This document shows, in pieces, positions 47,957 to 58,937 of a DNA stretch of 64,000 nucleotides. This DNA comes from Pezicula radicicola (lineage: Eukaryota; Ascomycota; Leotiomycetes; Helotiales; Dermateaceae): contig PDUO01000034.1 in NCBI GenBank assembly GCA_003008705.1, forward strand, positions 1-64,000, in the 5' to 3' direction. Position numbers and translations under genes: made by a program. The notes under the pieces were generated by a model that made no database searches, was not told the DNA's origin, and was given only the letters and a program-made list of their open reading frames with translations. Within the stretch, counting starts at the first letter, position 1. Every line of letters begins with the position of its first letter.

Positions 47957-48559
47957 TCATCTCGGCTGGTAAACAGGCGGCGGATCCGCAACCTCCAACT
48001 TCTGTTCCAAAGCCCTAACTTTCTGTCTCATATTCTCCAATTCAATCCTTTCTCCTTCAACTGAATTATCCGCCCCATTCCCATTCGTAGCATCCCTCCC
48101 AATCATCCCGCTCTGATTTCCTCCATACTGCTGACTTGTAAACCCTGTGCCAAACGTTGAATTTTGCGTTGGCCTTGGTCTTTCAATTGGTCCTGACCCT
48201 CCTGGGAACGAAACAAATTCTTGTCCTGATGTTTGATTCTGATATGGGTTTCCATTTTGATATTGTGCTGGGCTTTGGTTTGGGGATGGGTATGGGTTTT
48301 GATTTTGAGTTGTGGTGGTAGCTTGATACTTGTCATTTTGTCTGGTGAGACAACAACATAGTGTGAGGCCGAGGATGAAGAATATTCCGATTATTATTGC
48401 GCCGCCGGCGGTTTTGGAGGCGGAGAAGGAGGGGGTATTGTTGGGTGTTGAGGTGGGGGTTGTTGTGGGTGGTAATTCTTGTGCGGAGAGGGAGGGAGTG
48501 GTGGTGGGTGTTGTGATGGAGGAGGTTAGGGTTTGGAGGAGGAGGGTGGTTGGTGACAT
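47957..48559 (-). CDS. single-pass membrane protein with Ser/Thr ectodomain and PPxY tail
   Basis: A single exon of 200 residues. Residues 1-49 are Ser/Thr/Pro-rich and probably O-mannosylated. Residues about 52-71 (GGAIIIGIFFILGLTLCCC) form one membrane helix with three cysteines at its inner end, possible palmitoylation sites, followed by basic LTRQNDKY. The inner domain is Asn/Gln/Pro-rich. Residues about 166-190 (EGERIELENMRQKVRALEQK) form a short coiled coil. The C-terminus DPPPVYQPR contains PPxY, the ligand of WW domains such as those of the Rsp5/Nedd4 ubiquitin ligases. The layout resembles fungal wall-stress sensors and ubiquitin-ligase adaptors, but no family is firmly recognised. 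Confidence 0.72.
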   Translation of the reverse strand: MSPTTLLLQTLTSSITTPTTTPSLSAQELPPTTTPTSTPNNTPSFSASKTAGGAIIIGIFFILGLTLCCCLTRQNDKYQATTTTQNQNPYPSPNQSPAQYQNGNPYQNQTSGQEFVSFPGGSGPIERPRPTQNSTFGTGFTSQQYGGNQSGMIGRDATNGNGADNSVEGERIELENMRQKVRALEQKLEVADPPPVYQPR

Positions 48560-50009
48560 TCTTTTTCTTTTGGGATGGGTTATGAGCTATGTCGTGTTAA
48601 AGAATTATTGAATAAATAAATGAGTGCGCTGTGCTAGTTGTAAGACTTGTGGTGATTGTGGAAGGGGTTGGAGGAGGGAGGTGTACCTTTGTGGGTTGAA
48701 ATTTTGGAAGGGCCTTTTTGGGATTGGTGATTTATGGATTTTGGGGACTGTGTGTGGGGTATAATGTATACTTTTGTAGTTTGAGATTTGGTAGAGTGAT
48801 GTGGTAACTAAGTATTTAGTATTAGACCTGGTTGGTGGTTATTTGGGGGTTATGACGCTGATAGTGATGTTAAGCTTTTGAGTTGTACAGAACTCAATTT
48901 TAAAGGGAGCTGGAAGGGGATATTTAAGAATGCTGCCACCGTGTATAGACCTATAAGTTTTGTTCATTAGCTAAAGAAATATGCTGGACCATTTTAAAGA
49001 AATGGTATTAGTTTGTTTTGTTTGTTATAGGCAGTTAAGTAGAATTCAAAGATAAGAACAAATGTAGTTTTGGAGTAGACTTAGTCACTAGTCTTATAAC
49101 CTTATCTAAATATGAGATTTCGCTTTATAGAACTAGTGAGGCCCATAAGTAAAACTGACGATTAGATAATGCTAACTACTAGTAGTAAGGCGTTAACACC
49201 AATAATTGCCTTTTAGTGTTAGTTATAGAAGTACAAGCTTTTATGTAAACCCACTTTATGGTAACATAAGTAAATAATTCAAATCCTTCTGTACACTCCA
49301 ATAACCCACGAGTACAGGGCAGATATCAACTTCTAGAGGACCAGTAACAGCTAGACAGACGCCTTTACAAATTGTTTCACAAGAAGAGATAAGAAAATCT
49401 CGCAATCATAAAGTGACTACTTTCAGTAAAAAAGTATTCAAATCAATAGCTGTAACAAAGGACGCGAAATAGTGTTGCATTTGGATGTCTGTTAAGATAG
49501 GACATACCAACTGGTTCCAAGATCCACTTTGAACATGGCCCATAGGGCTGATGTCAATGCAACTAACAACAGGAATATGACGGTACTTCTGATGGCTACA
49601 AGCTAGCTCATCACCCCATTTTGAAAATTTAGCTTGTACTGTACAGTTCATGTTTAACAACTGATTGATCATTTGGTCAATATCAATACGGTTAATGAGG
49701 AAGGCAGCTCGGACTACGCAGCACTCATGATCGGTACCAAGAACATCTATCTACGTTGCAAAGTCCTCAAGATAAGGCTATTGTTCAAAATGGAAGTGGA
49801 TACAAAGAGGTCTGGCTAGCTATGTCGTAACTTTTACCTCAAGGCTAGACTTAGCACTAAGTAGATAAGTTTAAATTCTAGTTACCTAGCGTGGTTGGTA
49901 CTAAGGGTATAAATTCTAGCAGTTTCCCACATTCTAAACAAACTCATTTCTTCTCTTTTATCAATATATTCACCTTAAATTATTTCTACAAACTCTATCT
50001 ATCGCAGCT
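48560..50009. other. gene-free region
   Basis: The promoter of the minus-strand membrane protein lies at the left end, with a G/T-rich leader. From about 48950 to 49850 the sequence is AT-rich with scattered short frames. An 88-codon frame at 49406-49672 has no domain. The right end is the leader of the next gene, with TATAAATT at 49908-49915, about 100 bp before its ATG. Confidence 0.45.
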
Positions 50010-50990
50010 ATGCCAGATGCCATTAACGACATTAACTGGCTATCTGCCCTGGCTGCATTCCACATATTCTTTGGATTCCTACTCATTATCTCTATTCCGG
50101 GAAATGATGCTCACGTCGGTTTGGGCGCTTGGCTTACCATGAGCAGTATAATGTGCTTTGGCTACTTCAGGATCTCTATGCACTTTGAAGAGCGAAAGTT
50201 GCGAAGACATCCTCTTTCGGACATACAACGGGCTGTGGAATTTAGTGCTCAAGCATCATTGATGGATGAAGAAGCTCCGGAAGATCCCAAGTTCAAAAAT
50301 AAACTTGAAGATAATGATGTGCGACGTTTTCAAGGCAAAACGCCTAGGTCACTGTCTATCGATGAAGACATTGAAAAGACGCTGGGAGGTCGAGAGTGCG
50401 AAGATAATGCTGCTACCGGAATTCTTCAAGGCAAATCACCTATCTTGAGCAAGTTCAGCGATAGTGAGTGGATTTTCATGGTGACTATAGATGGCTTCTA
50501 TAGAGGCCTGCCTATATTTTTCGGATCGAATATTGACCTCAAGCAACTTGGGATCGAATTCTGCTGTTGGGGTGGATTCTTTGGCTTTGTTGCCTTTGTT
50601 GCCTACTACTCGTATCTCCTTGAATACAGCTCGGAGACTGAGAACAAGCATTTCAATGCTTTCAAAGAATACGAGAAGGAGAAAGCGAAACTTATTTCTG
50701 AGCTTAGTGAGGACAAATCAAATTCTGATACAACACCTACACCGGTTTCTACGAAAGATTTTAGCAACCTAGCTCAATCTAACGTTTCTGCTTCCAGTCA
50801 TACTACCCGTGTAGAGGTAGAGGGAGAGTGCAACAAGCAAAAGGGCGTCTTGAGGGAGCTGTGGGAGCAGTTCACTCAGGAGAATTGGATAAAAATCGAA
50901 TGGAAATCAGAAATTGCGCGGCAAGCAACTATTGGTGCCGAAAAGCAAGCTACGAGCTTGGAGGGGGAAGATCATGGATCACTTGTATGA
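50010..50990 (+). CDS. three-pass membrane protein of unknown function
   Basis: A single exon of 326 residues. Two hydrophobic helices lie at the N-terminus (about 11-30, LSALAAFHIFFGFLLIISI; about 38-55, LGAWLTMSSIMCFGYFRI). A charged loop of about 125 residues follows, and a third helix lies at about 183-205 (FCCWGGFFGFVAFVAYYSYL). The tail is acidic and Lys-rich, with a helical KEYEKEKAKLISELSED stretch. No signal peptide or known domain is recognised. A TATA-like box precedes the start by about 100 bp. The gene stands alone between two gene-poor stretches. Confidence 0.68.
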   Translation: MPDAINDINWLSALAAFHIFFGFLLIISIPGNDAHVGLGAWLTMSSIMCFGYFRISMHFEERKLRRHPLSDIQRAVEFSAQASLMDEEAPEDPKFKNKLEDNDVRRFQGKTPRSLSIDEDIEKTLGGRECEDNAATGILQGKSPILSKFSDSEWIFMVTIDGFYRGLPIFFGSNIDLKQLGIEFCCWGGFFGFVAFVAYYSYLLEYSSETENKHFNAFKEYEKEKAKLISELSEDKSNSDTTPTPVSTKDFSNLAQSNVSASSHTTRVEVEGECNKQKGVLRELWEQFTQENWIKIEWKSEIARQATIGAEKQATSLEGEDHGSLV

Positions 50991-52439
50991 ATCCTTTATT
51001 CCATCAGAGTAGATTGCTAGAGTTATAAACTAGTAAGTTATCCAATCTGACTACTTTTTCTCATAATAACTTACCTAGTTAGCTATATGTGGGAATTTCT
51101 GTCGTTGATAGCACCTTGTATGCGACAGAAATTAAACAGGATGGCAGTAGTGGGACTAAATATAATAAGGTACTTAGAAGATAGTCTATCCATCAGTTTA
51201 CAGTTAGAATAGATATAACTCTATTTTCAAAGTCCTCTCTACATTATAACTTAAAAATAATATCTAGTAATTAGATAGCAATTCAACTCGCTCCCACTCT
51301 TCAATTATTCCTGCAGCTAATGGATTTAATTCCTCTCTAGCATAAGTTGATGGTGAAATAGATGAACTTGCTCAAGAATATGTTAATCCAATTGCAGGAC
51401 TACCCAAGGTCGGGCGGGGTGGTAACTTAAAACTTGCTACAATAGCCTCGACAAGCACATATGCAAAGTACAGTACTAGATAATCAGTAATAGCCAGAGC
51501 TCGATTTAAGCGAAGCCCCAGCATCCTCATACCTTATAGAACATCACTTATAAAATAAGACCATATACGACTCCAAAATAGCCCAGATATCAAGTAATAT
51601 AAACTTTGAAATAGGTCATTTAAGAGAGCTAAGTTACTTTCCCGAATATATCTACTTAATGCTCTATTTACATTCCTTTGGTCTTAATAATACTCTCTAC
51701 TAATGATTCAAATAGAGACTTAGGCAACACATCTTATACTAACTATAAAGCTTTCTCGAAGAACTTTATATCCTTCTCCATATTCCCCATAAACCTAAAG
51801 TCTAACTTCAAAAACCAACTCCTCTACGTAGAAGACATATTCAAAAAAAATATCTATTATCTACAAGTCAACGACTCTTCTACAGCATATAGAAATTCTA
51901 ATCGCGATTTAGAATCTTTCTCCTTCTGCAGAAGCATAATGGAAAGAGAATAGAAAAGCAACTACTATAAGTGTGTATATACAGCGTAGATATCAAAGAC
52001 AAAGATCCCTCTGCACAAGTCGATAATAGGAGTAGTTAAGCGTACTATACTCTTTGTTACTTTTGCTCTAGAAAGTTATAGTATATTACCTATTACGGAT
52101 TATAATATTATTTACTTTCTTCTTCTAAAAATCATAAAGCTAAATCTTAAGCTAAGTTATATAATCATTAGATTATATAGTTATTAAGTTACTAATACTA
52201 AATTATAAGTTCAATTACTCTATTATACCTCTTCTAAACTAAATTAAGTTAATAGTTTAGAATATATATAGGGAAGTTATATATAAGAGAAAGAGGTATA
52301 CACAAGGAGAGAGGAACATAGACAGAGGGACATACACAATACACAGTTTGAAAGATATACTCTTTTAGAAATATAAGAAGGGGTAGAAACATATAAATTT
52401 ACAGAGGTTCCGGCCAAAAGTCATGCGAGTAGAGGCTAC

Positions 52440-52620
52440 GAAGCCTATAGCGTAAACCTTAAGCGGCCTATTACCCTATAAATACCGCTTAATATACCCT
52501 ATAGTGTCCTGTCTTTAGCGTCTAAGCACCCGAAAAGCCCCTGTAAGGCGTAGGGCTACTAGCCTATAAGAGAACGCTGTAACTATAGGCTACTATAGGC
52601 TTTATAGACTGTAAGCCTTT
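52440..52620. repeat. RIP-like relic with CpG retained
   Basis: By hand count there is 1 CpA against about 7 CpG and about 5 TpG, with very many TpA. CpA is depleted while CpG survives, unlike the desert at 1-7207 where both are gone. Words such as ctataggctactataggc recur. It is probably a fragment of a mutated repeat element. Confidence 0.45.
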
Positions 52621-52754
52621 TATTATTATAGAGTTGCTATCCCGATTTCAACTTTCTATAGTAAGTATTTCGAACTGGTAGTATTTAACTCTTAGTAAAC
52701 TAGCTTTTATTTTAGTAACTCTTTTTTGAAATACAAGCTTTAAATTGAATGCCT

Positions 52755-52808
52755 AGATTAAGCTACTCAAACTAAGTTACTCAAATTAAGTTAGTTACCC
52801 AATTCAAA
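52755..52808 (+). repeat. 18-bp-type repeat, locus 5 (irregular spacing)
   Basis: Consecutive words gattaagctactcaaac, taagttactcaaattaag and ttagttacccaattcaaa repeat the AAGTTACYCAA theme of the family in the orientation of the intron copy. Confidence 0.55.
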
Positions 52809-53096
52809 TAAGGTTCAACGTTGGAACGTGAAATTCTTCTGCATTCCTCATATATTTAATCCTTCCATCAATGTATAACAGCCTAAGCTACCCTGGTTTA
52901 TTTCATCCAATCCATAATCGCTCCAATCCACTCAAGAATCTCATCGCTCCCCGCTAAAAAGCTGTACCAGCAGAATAAAACATCGCTCAGGTGTCTATCA
53001 CACCGGGTATCGTATCTACAAAAGCCCACTTCGTCATATCATATCTCTTCCCTCATTCTTTCTATAAGCAGTCTTTGAACTCCCTTGTTTCGATCA

Positions 53097-56000
53097 TTAA
53101 GATTTCTCCGCAGTCTGACTAACTGCCCTCTTCCCCCACCCGCCCCAAAAACCTCCGCCACCAGTAGCAGGCGCCGGTGCTGGAGGTGTGACATCTTTCA
53201 CCTCTAGCTTAGGCGTATTCGTCCCTTGTGCACCGAAATACCCAGCGAAAGTACCGCTCCTTTCTAGCGCGACAACCGGCTGGCTTGGACTAGCTCTGTG
53301 GCCTAAACCACCACCCAAATTCTCGCCATTGCCCATGCCCATTAGCTTTCTCATAGCTTCGAGCTTCTGCTTCGCTTCTTCAGCCTCCTGCTTTGCGATA
53401 GCTTCGGCTGTCTTTGCTTGCACAAGCTCAAGGACCAAAGCGTCGTTATCAGGATGTGCTTGTTTCGTAGGCGAAGGTTCCGAAGATGGAATCGGATTTT
53501 CGTTTTCTTTCATCTTCAAAGACAGGGCATGAGAATTGAGACTCGATGTACGTTTACTGAAATTTGGCCGATTTGAATTTGCGTTAGAGTTCGCCCGACC
53601 CAGTTTCAGTTCTCGAAGTCCAGAAGGGGCTGAGCTACGCATGCCTGGCCATTCGCCGTCGTTATCTCTGCTTCCATCTGGCGTCGTTCCTGTGCTACTT
53701 TTCCGCACCCTCGCTAGTAGCTCTTGTACCTGTTTTTCCAACCGTTGCTTTTCCTGGTGCACATTGCGGATATGGAGATGTTCTCTTTTGAGTTCCTCTC
53801 TAATATTTGATATCTCTTGTTCTTGTTCCGAAATTTGCCGACTGTAGGCTAGGGTCTTGGACACTTCGATCACTAGTTGTTCTTTCGAGCGGACAAGCTC
53901 CTCGCGTAATTGAGATTTGGTTTGCAAAATTGAAGACCGGCGGTTTTCTGCGGTCGCCGAGAAACGATCTTCCACAATATCGAGCAAGTTTGAAAGTTCA
54001 TCCGCGGTTGGCATACCTCCTTGCTCGTCTCGTTCCTCCATCGGTGTCGTTTCAGAAGAGTCGATCATCTGATTTGTGGTCTCATCCTCACCTTCACCAA
54101 GAGTCGCATCCATATCTGGTTTTGTAGGCTTGACAGTCTCTAGGCTGCGCTCGCTGTCTGATGTCTGGAATGTCTCCGAGCTGCTCTTTTTCCTCAGGCC
54201 ATCTAGTAATGACCTGACAGCATTTCGATCCTCTTCGCGCTCCTCTCTTTCCCTCTGCAGCTGAGTCGCAAGAACGGCATGATCGCGTTGCATCTCGCTC
54301 AGAGCTGTCAACAAGTCCTCAATCTGACTATGAAGGTTTTTGTCTTTCTTGTTCATAGCCATTGATTGGGCGCGCATTGACGAGGCGTCCGAGTCCCGTG
54401 ATATGGAAGTCGCGTCCGTCGCGGTAGAGGCATGGCTTAAGAGGCTCTCCGACCCTCCGCCTTCCATTGAATTTAAGGTTGACGCAATGCTTTGTTTTGA
54501 TGGAGACCTGCGTAGAAAGCTGACAGGTCTTGTTGGAGCAGTAAGACCAGGACTTGGGCTGAGATTTGTTGACTTCGTTGACGAGTTTGACCATAAGCGA
54601 CCGAGGAATCGAGACGCGGATGAGACGACATTCTGCGGGACTGCAACATCGTCCGCTTGCGAGGCTTTATAATCCGCCTCCAACGCATGAAGGCTCTCGT
54701 TCGTAACGACACCTGTCAAACTGACAAAATCGTTCACAAATTCGTCTGCGTTGTAATGGTAGCAGTCCCAAAGCCCCCGTGACAGGAGCAATTGCATGAC
54801 ATCCTCAAATTCTGTGCAGGCCACAATCTTCTCCTCGTTCTTCCTCATCAGTGACAGAGCGACTCTCATTATTGTTTCGGAAGCACCTTCAGCGAAAATG
54901 ACATCGTAGATCCGGAAGAGCATGGGTAGCGGGCATGTAACCGCAAAAAATGACAAGAACCATTGTGAGACGTAGGCAGGTTCCACTTGAAGGAAATCCA
55001 GATGGGCGGATAGAGCTGGGAGATGCTGTTTAAGTAGTTCGCGAAACTGGTATATTCGAACGTGAAGGCCAGAAAGATCGGGGAGGAAGCAGTTTCTCAG
55101 ATCGTAGTTTTCCATCAATCTGAACCATGTTAGCATAGACCACGTATTGACATGTGGTTCTTAACATACCGAACAAGAACGCAAAAGGCTTGCTTGTCGC
55201 CCATGTGCATAAGTAGGGGGCCAACAAGAAAGCCCAGCCCTTGACAATAACCAATTTTGTGGTCGTATAAACTGAAGCACTTCAGCACTCTCCCTAGCAT
55301 ACGTTGTCCGTCACCATCTGGATCCCGGAACATATCGACGCCAGGAAAGCTTCGCCCTATATCCTTCCCAATGATTCCCTCATATGGACTTGATTCTCCG
55401 CACAACTTATCAAACTCATCTTCCAGAAGTCTATCCCTTGCTCCAGACATGCTCTGCCATACCACCCCACGCAATGGAGGCGGTACCCCTCCCCTGATCT
55501 TTTTGGAAAGAAGTGTTGGAAGACATTGCGCGGTCCTGTTGTAGTCTTGGACCAATGCACCCCAGAACTCGAGATCGGTCATAGGCGGGGGTGGTAGTAC
55601 TGAGTATCGAAGGGCGGAGGGAGTCGGGCCATTGACCATTTTTTTCAGCTGTTGTATCGAGGGTGGTCGTGACTTGCCTTGAGCTCGAGCCTTCTCAATA
55701 GGACTCTGAGCCTTAACGGCACCGGCCTTGGGGTTCGTGGCTATCATGTTATTTTCCTGCTCGAGCCTGGCCAGTAATAAAGTGGTAGACTGCATCATTA
55801 GTAAATAGTATGAAGAAGCGGACGACTCTGCACTTACATCGTCCGACTCCTGATCTCTGGGCGTTTGTTCCTCTGTTTTCTCAAGATTCTCCCAATTGAC
55901 CTCAGGGTCCTCGGATGCTTCTGAGCTATCACTTTCCCTCCGAGAATCCGTATTTTGTGAAGCAGCCGTTTCCGAGCCCGTCGGGCTAGCAAGTTCGTTT

Positions 56001-56281
56001 CCATTGGGATCCATCATCGTAATGCTGGGTGATTCTTCAGGTGTAATGTTATCCCTCGATCCATCCGGCGAGACATCAGGCGAGCCCAGCCCCTTTGAAC
56101 CGTCGTCGTCCTTCTCTGCTCCTTCCTCGAGTATGGGCTTGACGGGTTTTGTAGGAAGGTGTGTATCGACGGTCAAAGTGGGAGGCTCCGACAACCGCAC
56201 TGTCACCATAGAGTCGTGTGGCATAGCATGGGCCTCCATACTGTCGTTGTTACGAGTGCCATCAGTTTTTGGGGTGTCCAT
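53097..56281 (-). CDS. TBC-domain Rab GTPase-activating protein
   Basis: Three exons on the minus strand: 56281-55838, 55789-55170 and 55119-53097 (1028 residues). Intron 1 (55790-55837) is exactly 48 nt, in frame and stop-free, but has perfect signals (GTAAGT, ACTAAT, GCAG). Intron 2 (55120-55169) has GTATGT, GCTAAC and TTCAG. The TBC domain spans about residues 249-500 and opens with GGVPPPLRGVVWQ. It contains both catalytic fingers: Arg294 in GKDIGRSFPG (IxxDxxR) and Gln331 in GYCQG (YxQG). These residues complete the Rab active site in the family. The N-terminus is acidic and disordered. The C-terminal half contains two coiled coils (about 620-680 and 780-830) and ends in a Trp/Gly-rich stretch. 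The layout resembles Gyp5/EVI5-type regulators of secretory traffic; the Rab target is inferred only. Confidence 0.9.
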
Positions 56282-57556
56282 GACTTGAAAGCGGGACAGT
56301 AGGTAGGAATGCACCTAAACCGTTTGCATGGGTTCCACCCGTAAAACTGTTTTCCCCTCGAATCAACTTGGCGGATTCGAGCAGATTGAATTTGATCGGT
56401 AGATCTCCAGTTCTGGTACACGCTGGTACGAAGGAGGCTCTTTTGATGGACGCGCACGGGGGGGATTGTTTCAAAGAATGACAGGAAAAGGGCGTTATGA
56501 ACAGTAACGAGGGTGTGCCATGTAAATGAAGCAAGATGTCGGACTCTACTGGGACGCACAAAAGAGTGGCAGCTGCCCAAAGGATATCAAGCAGCAAAGC
56601 AAAGTACAAAAATCAATCGACGACGACGACGTAAAAAAGGGCTGGAAAGGAGTGGATATTCACGAAGAAACAGGGCCAGCTGGGGGAAGCTTGAGTCGCT
56701 TGACTTTGAGGATTTGAAGGTCTGGTTCAGGGGCATGGAAAGGCGACTGGTGATTGGTTCAAGGCAAATAAGAGATCTGCACTAACTTATGCCGAGGGAC
56801 CAAATGGGAACAAAAGGACGCCGACTGAGCCATGAACGCCCACGTCGACCATGATGGAGATTACGTTCATCTGAGTTAGTGCATTAACATGCCTTGGAGA
56901 TCTTTTGATAGTAGAAGTCAAAATGCCCTCTCAAAGTGGTATTAAAATATATTAATAGTTTCGGTCAACGACAACCACAGCAAACTCGCCAACGGCACTC
57001 TGTACTTGCGTGAAGGCATCATGATCGTGCTCCGGGCCGGTCCCCCACCAATAACGCTACTATAATTCGGTACCAAGCACAGTAGCATCGTGGTTACCGT
57101 AGTATCAGACACAGACAACAGCAACATAGCATGGACGCTCGAAGCCAATTGTAATTAAGAAACAATGCAATACTTTCAACAGCTGAAATTCACTTAAAAG
57201 GGCATTTCTCCCGTGAATTAATGATCTGGTAATGTAAAGGAAAGCTAACTCTCAAGAAAAGACACCCGCAACGCAACGCAGCAAATAACCAGCGCAAGCC
57301 TAAGGCCCATGCTCAACCCCAATGATAAGAAAGCCCGTGGCTCCCCATACATAATAAGTACAAACAGCGTCATGTCGTGAGTCATGCTTAAGCCCCTCAT
57401 ATTCATACCAGTCTCGTCTCTCATATCATGTCTTTTTGTCGATTCTCCTGGGAAGAGGCCCCAATTGACTTGCTCGACGTACCCCATCTAGTTCATCAGT
57501 TCAATGATCTCCAAGGCAATCCGTTGATCTTGATTTACATGATCTCGCAAAGCCAC
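56282..57556. other. intergenic region
   Basis: The promoter side of the RabGAP gene lies at the left, and the 3' untranslated region of the reticulon gene at the right. Several short frames exist, none with a domain. Confidence 0.45.
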
Positions 57557-58937
57557 TTATGTGGCAATGAGAGGCTCGTTCTCGTCCACTGATGGGATTT
57601 CAGTGTGTTTGAACTCCTCCTTTGGTGCCTCGGGAAAATCCTCAGCCTTGTACTCAGGAGCAGCCTCAGTCTTGACTGGCTGCTGCTTGGTAGTGGCCAC
57701 TGGAGAGGATGAACGGCCGCGAGCGTTGCCGATTGCCTCCTGAGCCTTGGCAGAGTAGTCTCCAACAAGTTGCTTGGTGGATTCGGTGGCGCGGGCAGCA
57801 TGGTGGCTAGCAAGCTGCTTGACCTGTTGTGTTTGTTGGTTGATAACCTCGGTGGCGTTCTGGACGTGGTGGTCGATAAGCTCCTTGTTAGTCTTGTAGA
57901 CTAGGGGTCCGAGGAAGAGGATGCTGGTTGCAATGAGAGTCATTCCCCAGAGCGGAACAATCTTGATTAAGTAGTAAGAAAAGAAGGCACCAAAGAATGC
58001 CTATTTCTGTCAGCTTAGGTAAAGAATGATGAGTCCCCAAGACTTACAGCGATGGAAGCTGGAACGTTCTCGGCAAAGACAATGCGTTGAGATTCAATGA
58101 CAAAGAAGTTGATGAGCTCGTGAACATCGCCCAGGAGACTATCGAGGGTTTCCTTTGGCACGGTGTAGTACTTTCTTGGGCGAACCTGGGAAGTGAATCC
58201 GTGGGAGAAGAGTGCCTTGCCTGCAATCTCAGCCAGAACCGTAATACCAAGTGTCATCCATGTAAGCTTGAATCCATATCGGAGGATGCTGAAGTATCTA
58301 GCGGCGAAGATGAACGTGACAATTGACAGGTATGCAATGCCAGAGGCACGAGGGTTGTTCCAGCTCAAGAGGCTGCCGAAGAACGAGTGGTAGTGTGTAA
58401 GCTGTTGGCCAGTCGCGGCTGGTTGAGCGGGGGTCGTTCGGGAAGCAGCAAGATTGGATAATTCGTTGGAGGTCTTTGCGGACTGTTCCTTGATGTTGTT
58501 TGCTACTGGGCCTTCGGAATGTCAGCTATGGTCCTGGAGCTAGTATAATACTTGCATCGATACCAAGACGAAGCTGAACCTCATGCTTGGGGGTGCCTCT
58601 TCCGAGACACAGAAGCTATGACTTCCCGCAGAGATTTCGGCCAGATAAGGGAGTAGAACATACCGTTAGTGATAGGGTGGTTTTGAACTGCGTTAATTGC
58701 TGGTTAGCTGGGCTGTAGGTGAATTTGTATCTTGGGAAGACTATTTTGTTTCAGAGTTAGCGATTGTCCAGCGCACACCAGAGAGCTGTCGAGAGTCGAG
58801 AATGGCTTGCTTACCTTACTATCAACAACTGTTTGCTTAGCACCTTCTAAATAGGACGTGTTGTCAGTGGTTGGTGTTTCGATGGATTGTTGCAGGGTGT
58901 CCGCACCAGTGCTGTCGTTCGGAGCGAAATCAGACAT
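57557..58937 (-). CDS. RTN1: reticulon-homology ER membrane-shaping protein
   Basis: Four exons on the minus strand: 58937-58820, 58687-58664 (24 nt), 58511-58048 and 58000-57557 (349 residues). Intron 1 has two nested donors, GTAAGG (58819) and GTAAGC (58814); only the first keeps the frame into QNHPITN. The reticulon homology domain lies at about residues 90-250. It opens with LLSWNNPRASG, followed by a long hydrophobic hairpin (YLSIVTFIFAARYFSILRYG, LTWMTLGITVLAEIAGKALF). A hydrophilic loop with VHELINFFVIESQRIVFAE comes next. The second hairpin reads AFFGAFFSYYLIKIVPLWGM then TLIATSILFLGPLVYKTN. Such double hairpins wedge into the cytoplasmic leaflet and curve ER tubules. The C-terminal tail is helical, then acidic. 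Confidence 0.9.

Larger units (their letters stand above)
50991..53096. other. decayed AT-rich patch
   Basis: No gene was recognised. A 91-codon frame at 51678-51953 is low-complexity in character. 52440-52620 is a distinct sub-block rich in cctata and ctatagg words. An 18-bp-type repeat copy lies at 52755-52808. The whole looks like an old transposon graveyard, much less mutated than the desert at the left of the window. Confidence 0.5.

Noticed and set aside
49406..49672. 88-codon minus-strand open frame
   Set aside because: No recognisable motif, no splice partners and AT-rich surroundings; probably chance.
51678..51953. 91-codon open frame in the decayed patch
   Set aside because: Low-complexity Asn/Tyr/Phe composition is typical of AT-rich sequence; no domain or homologue pattern.
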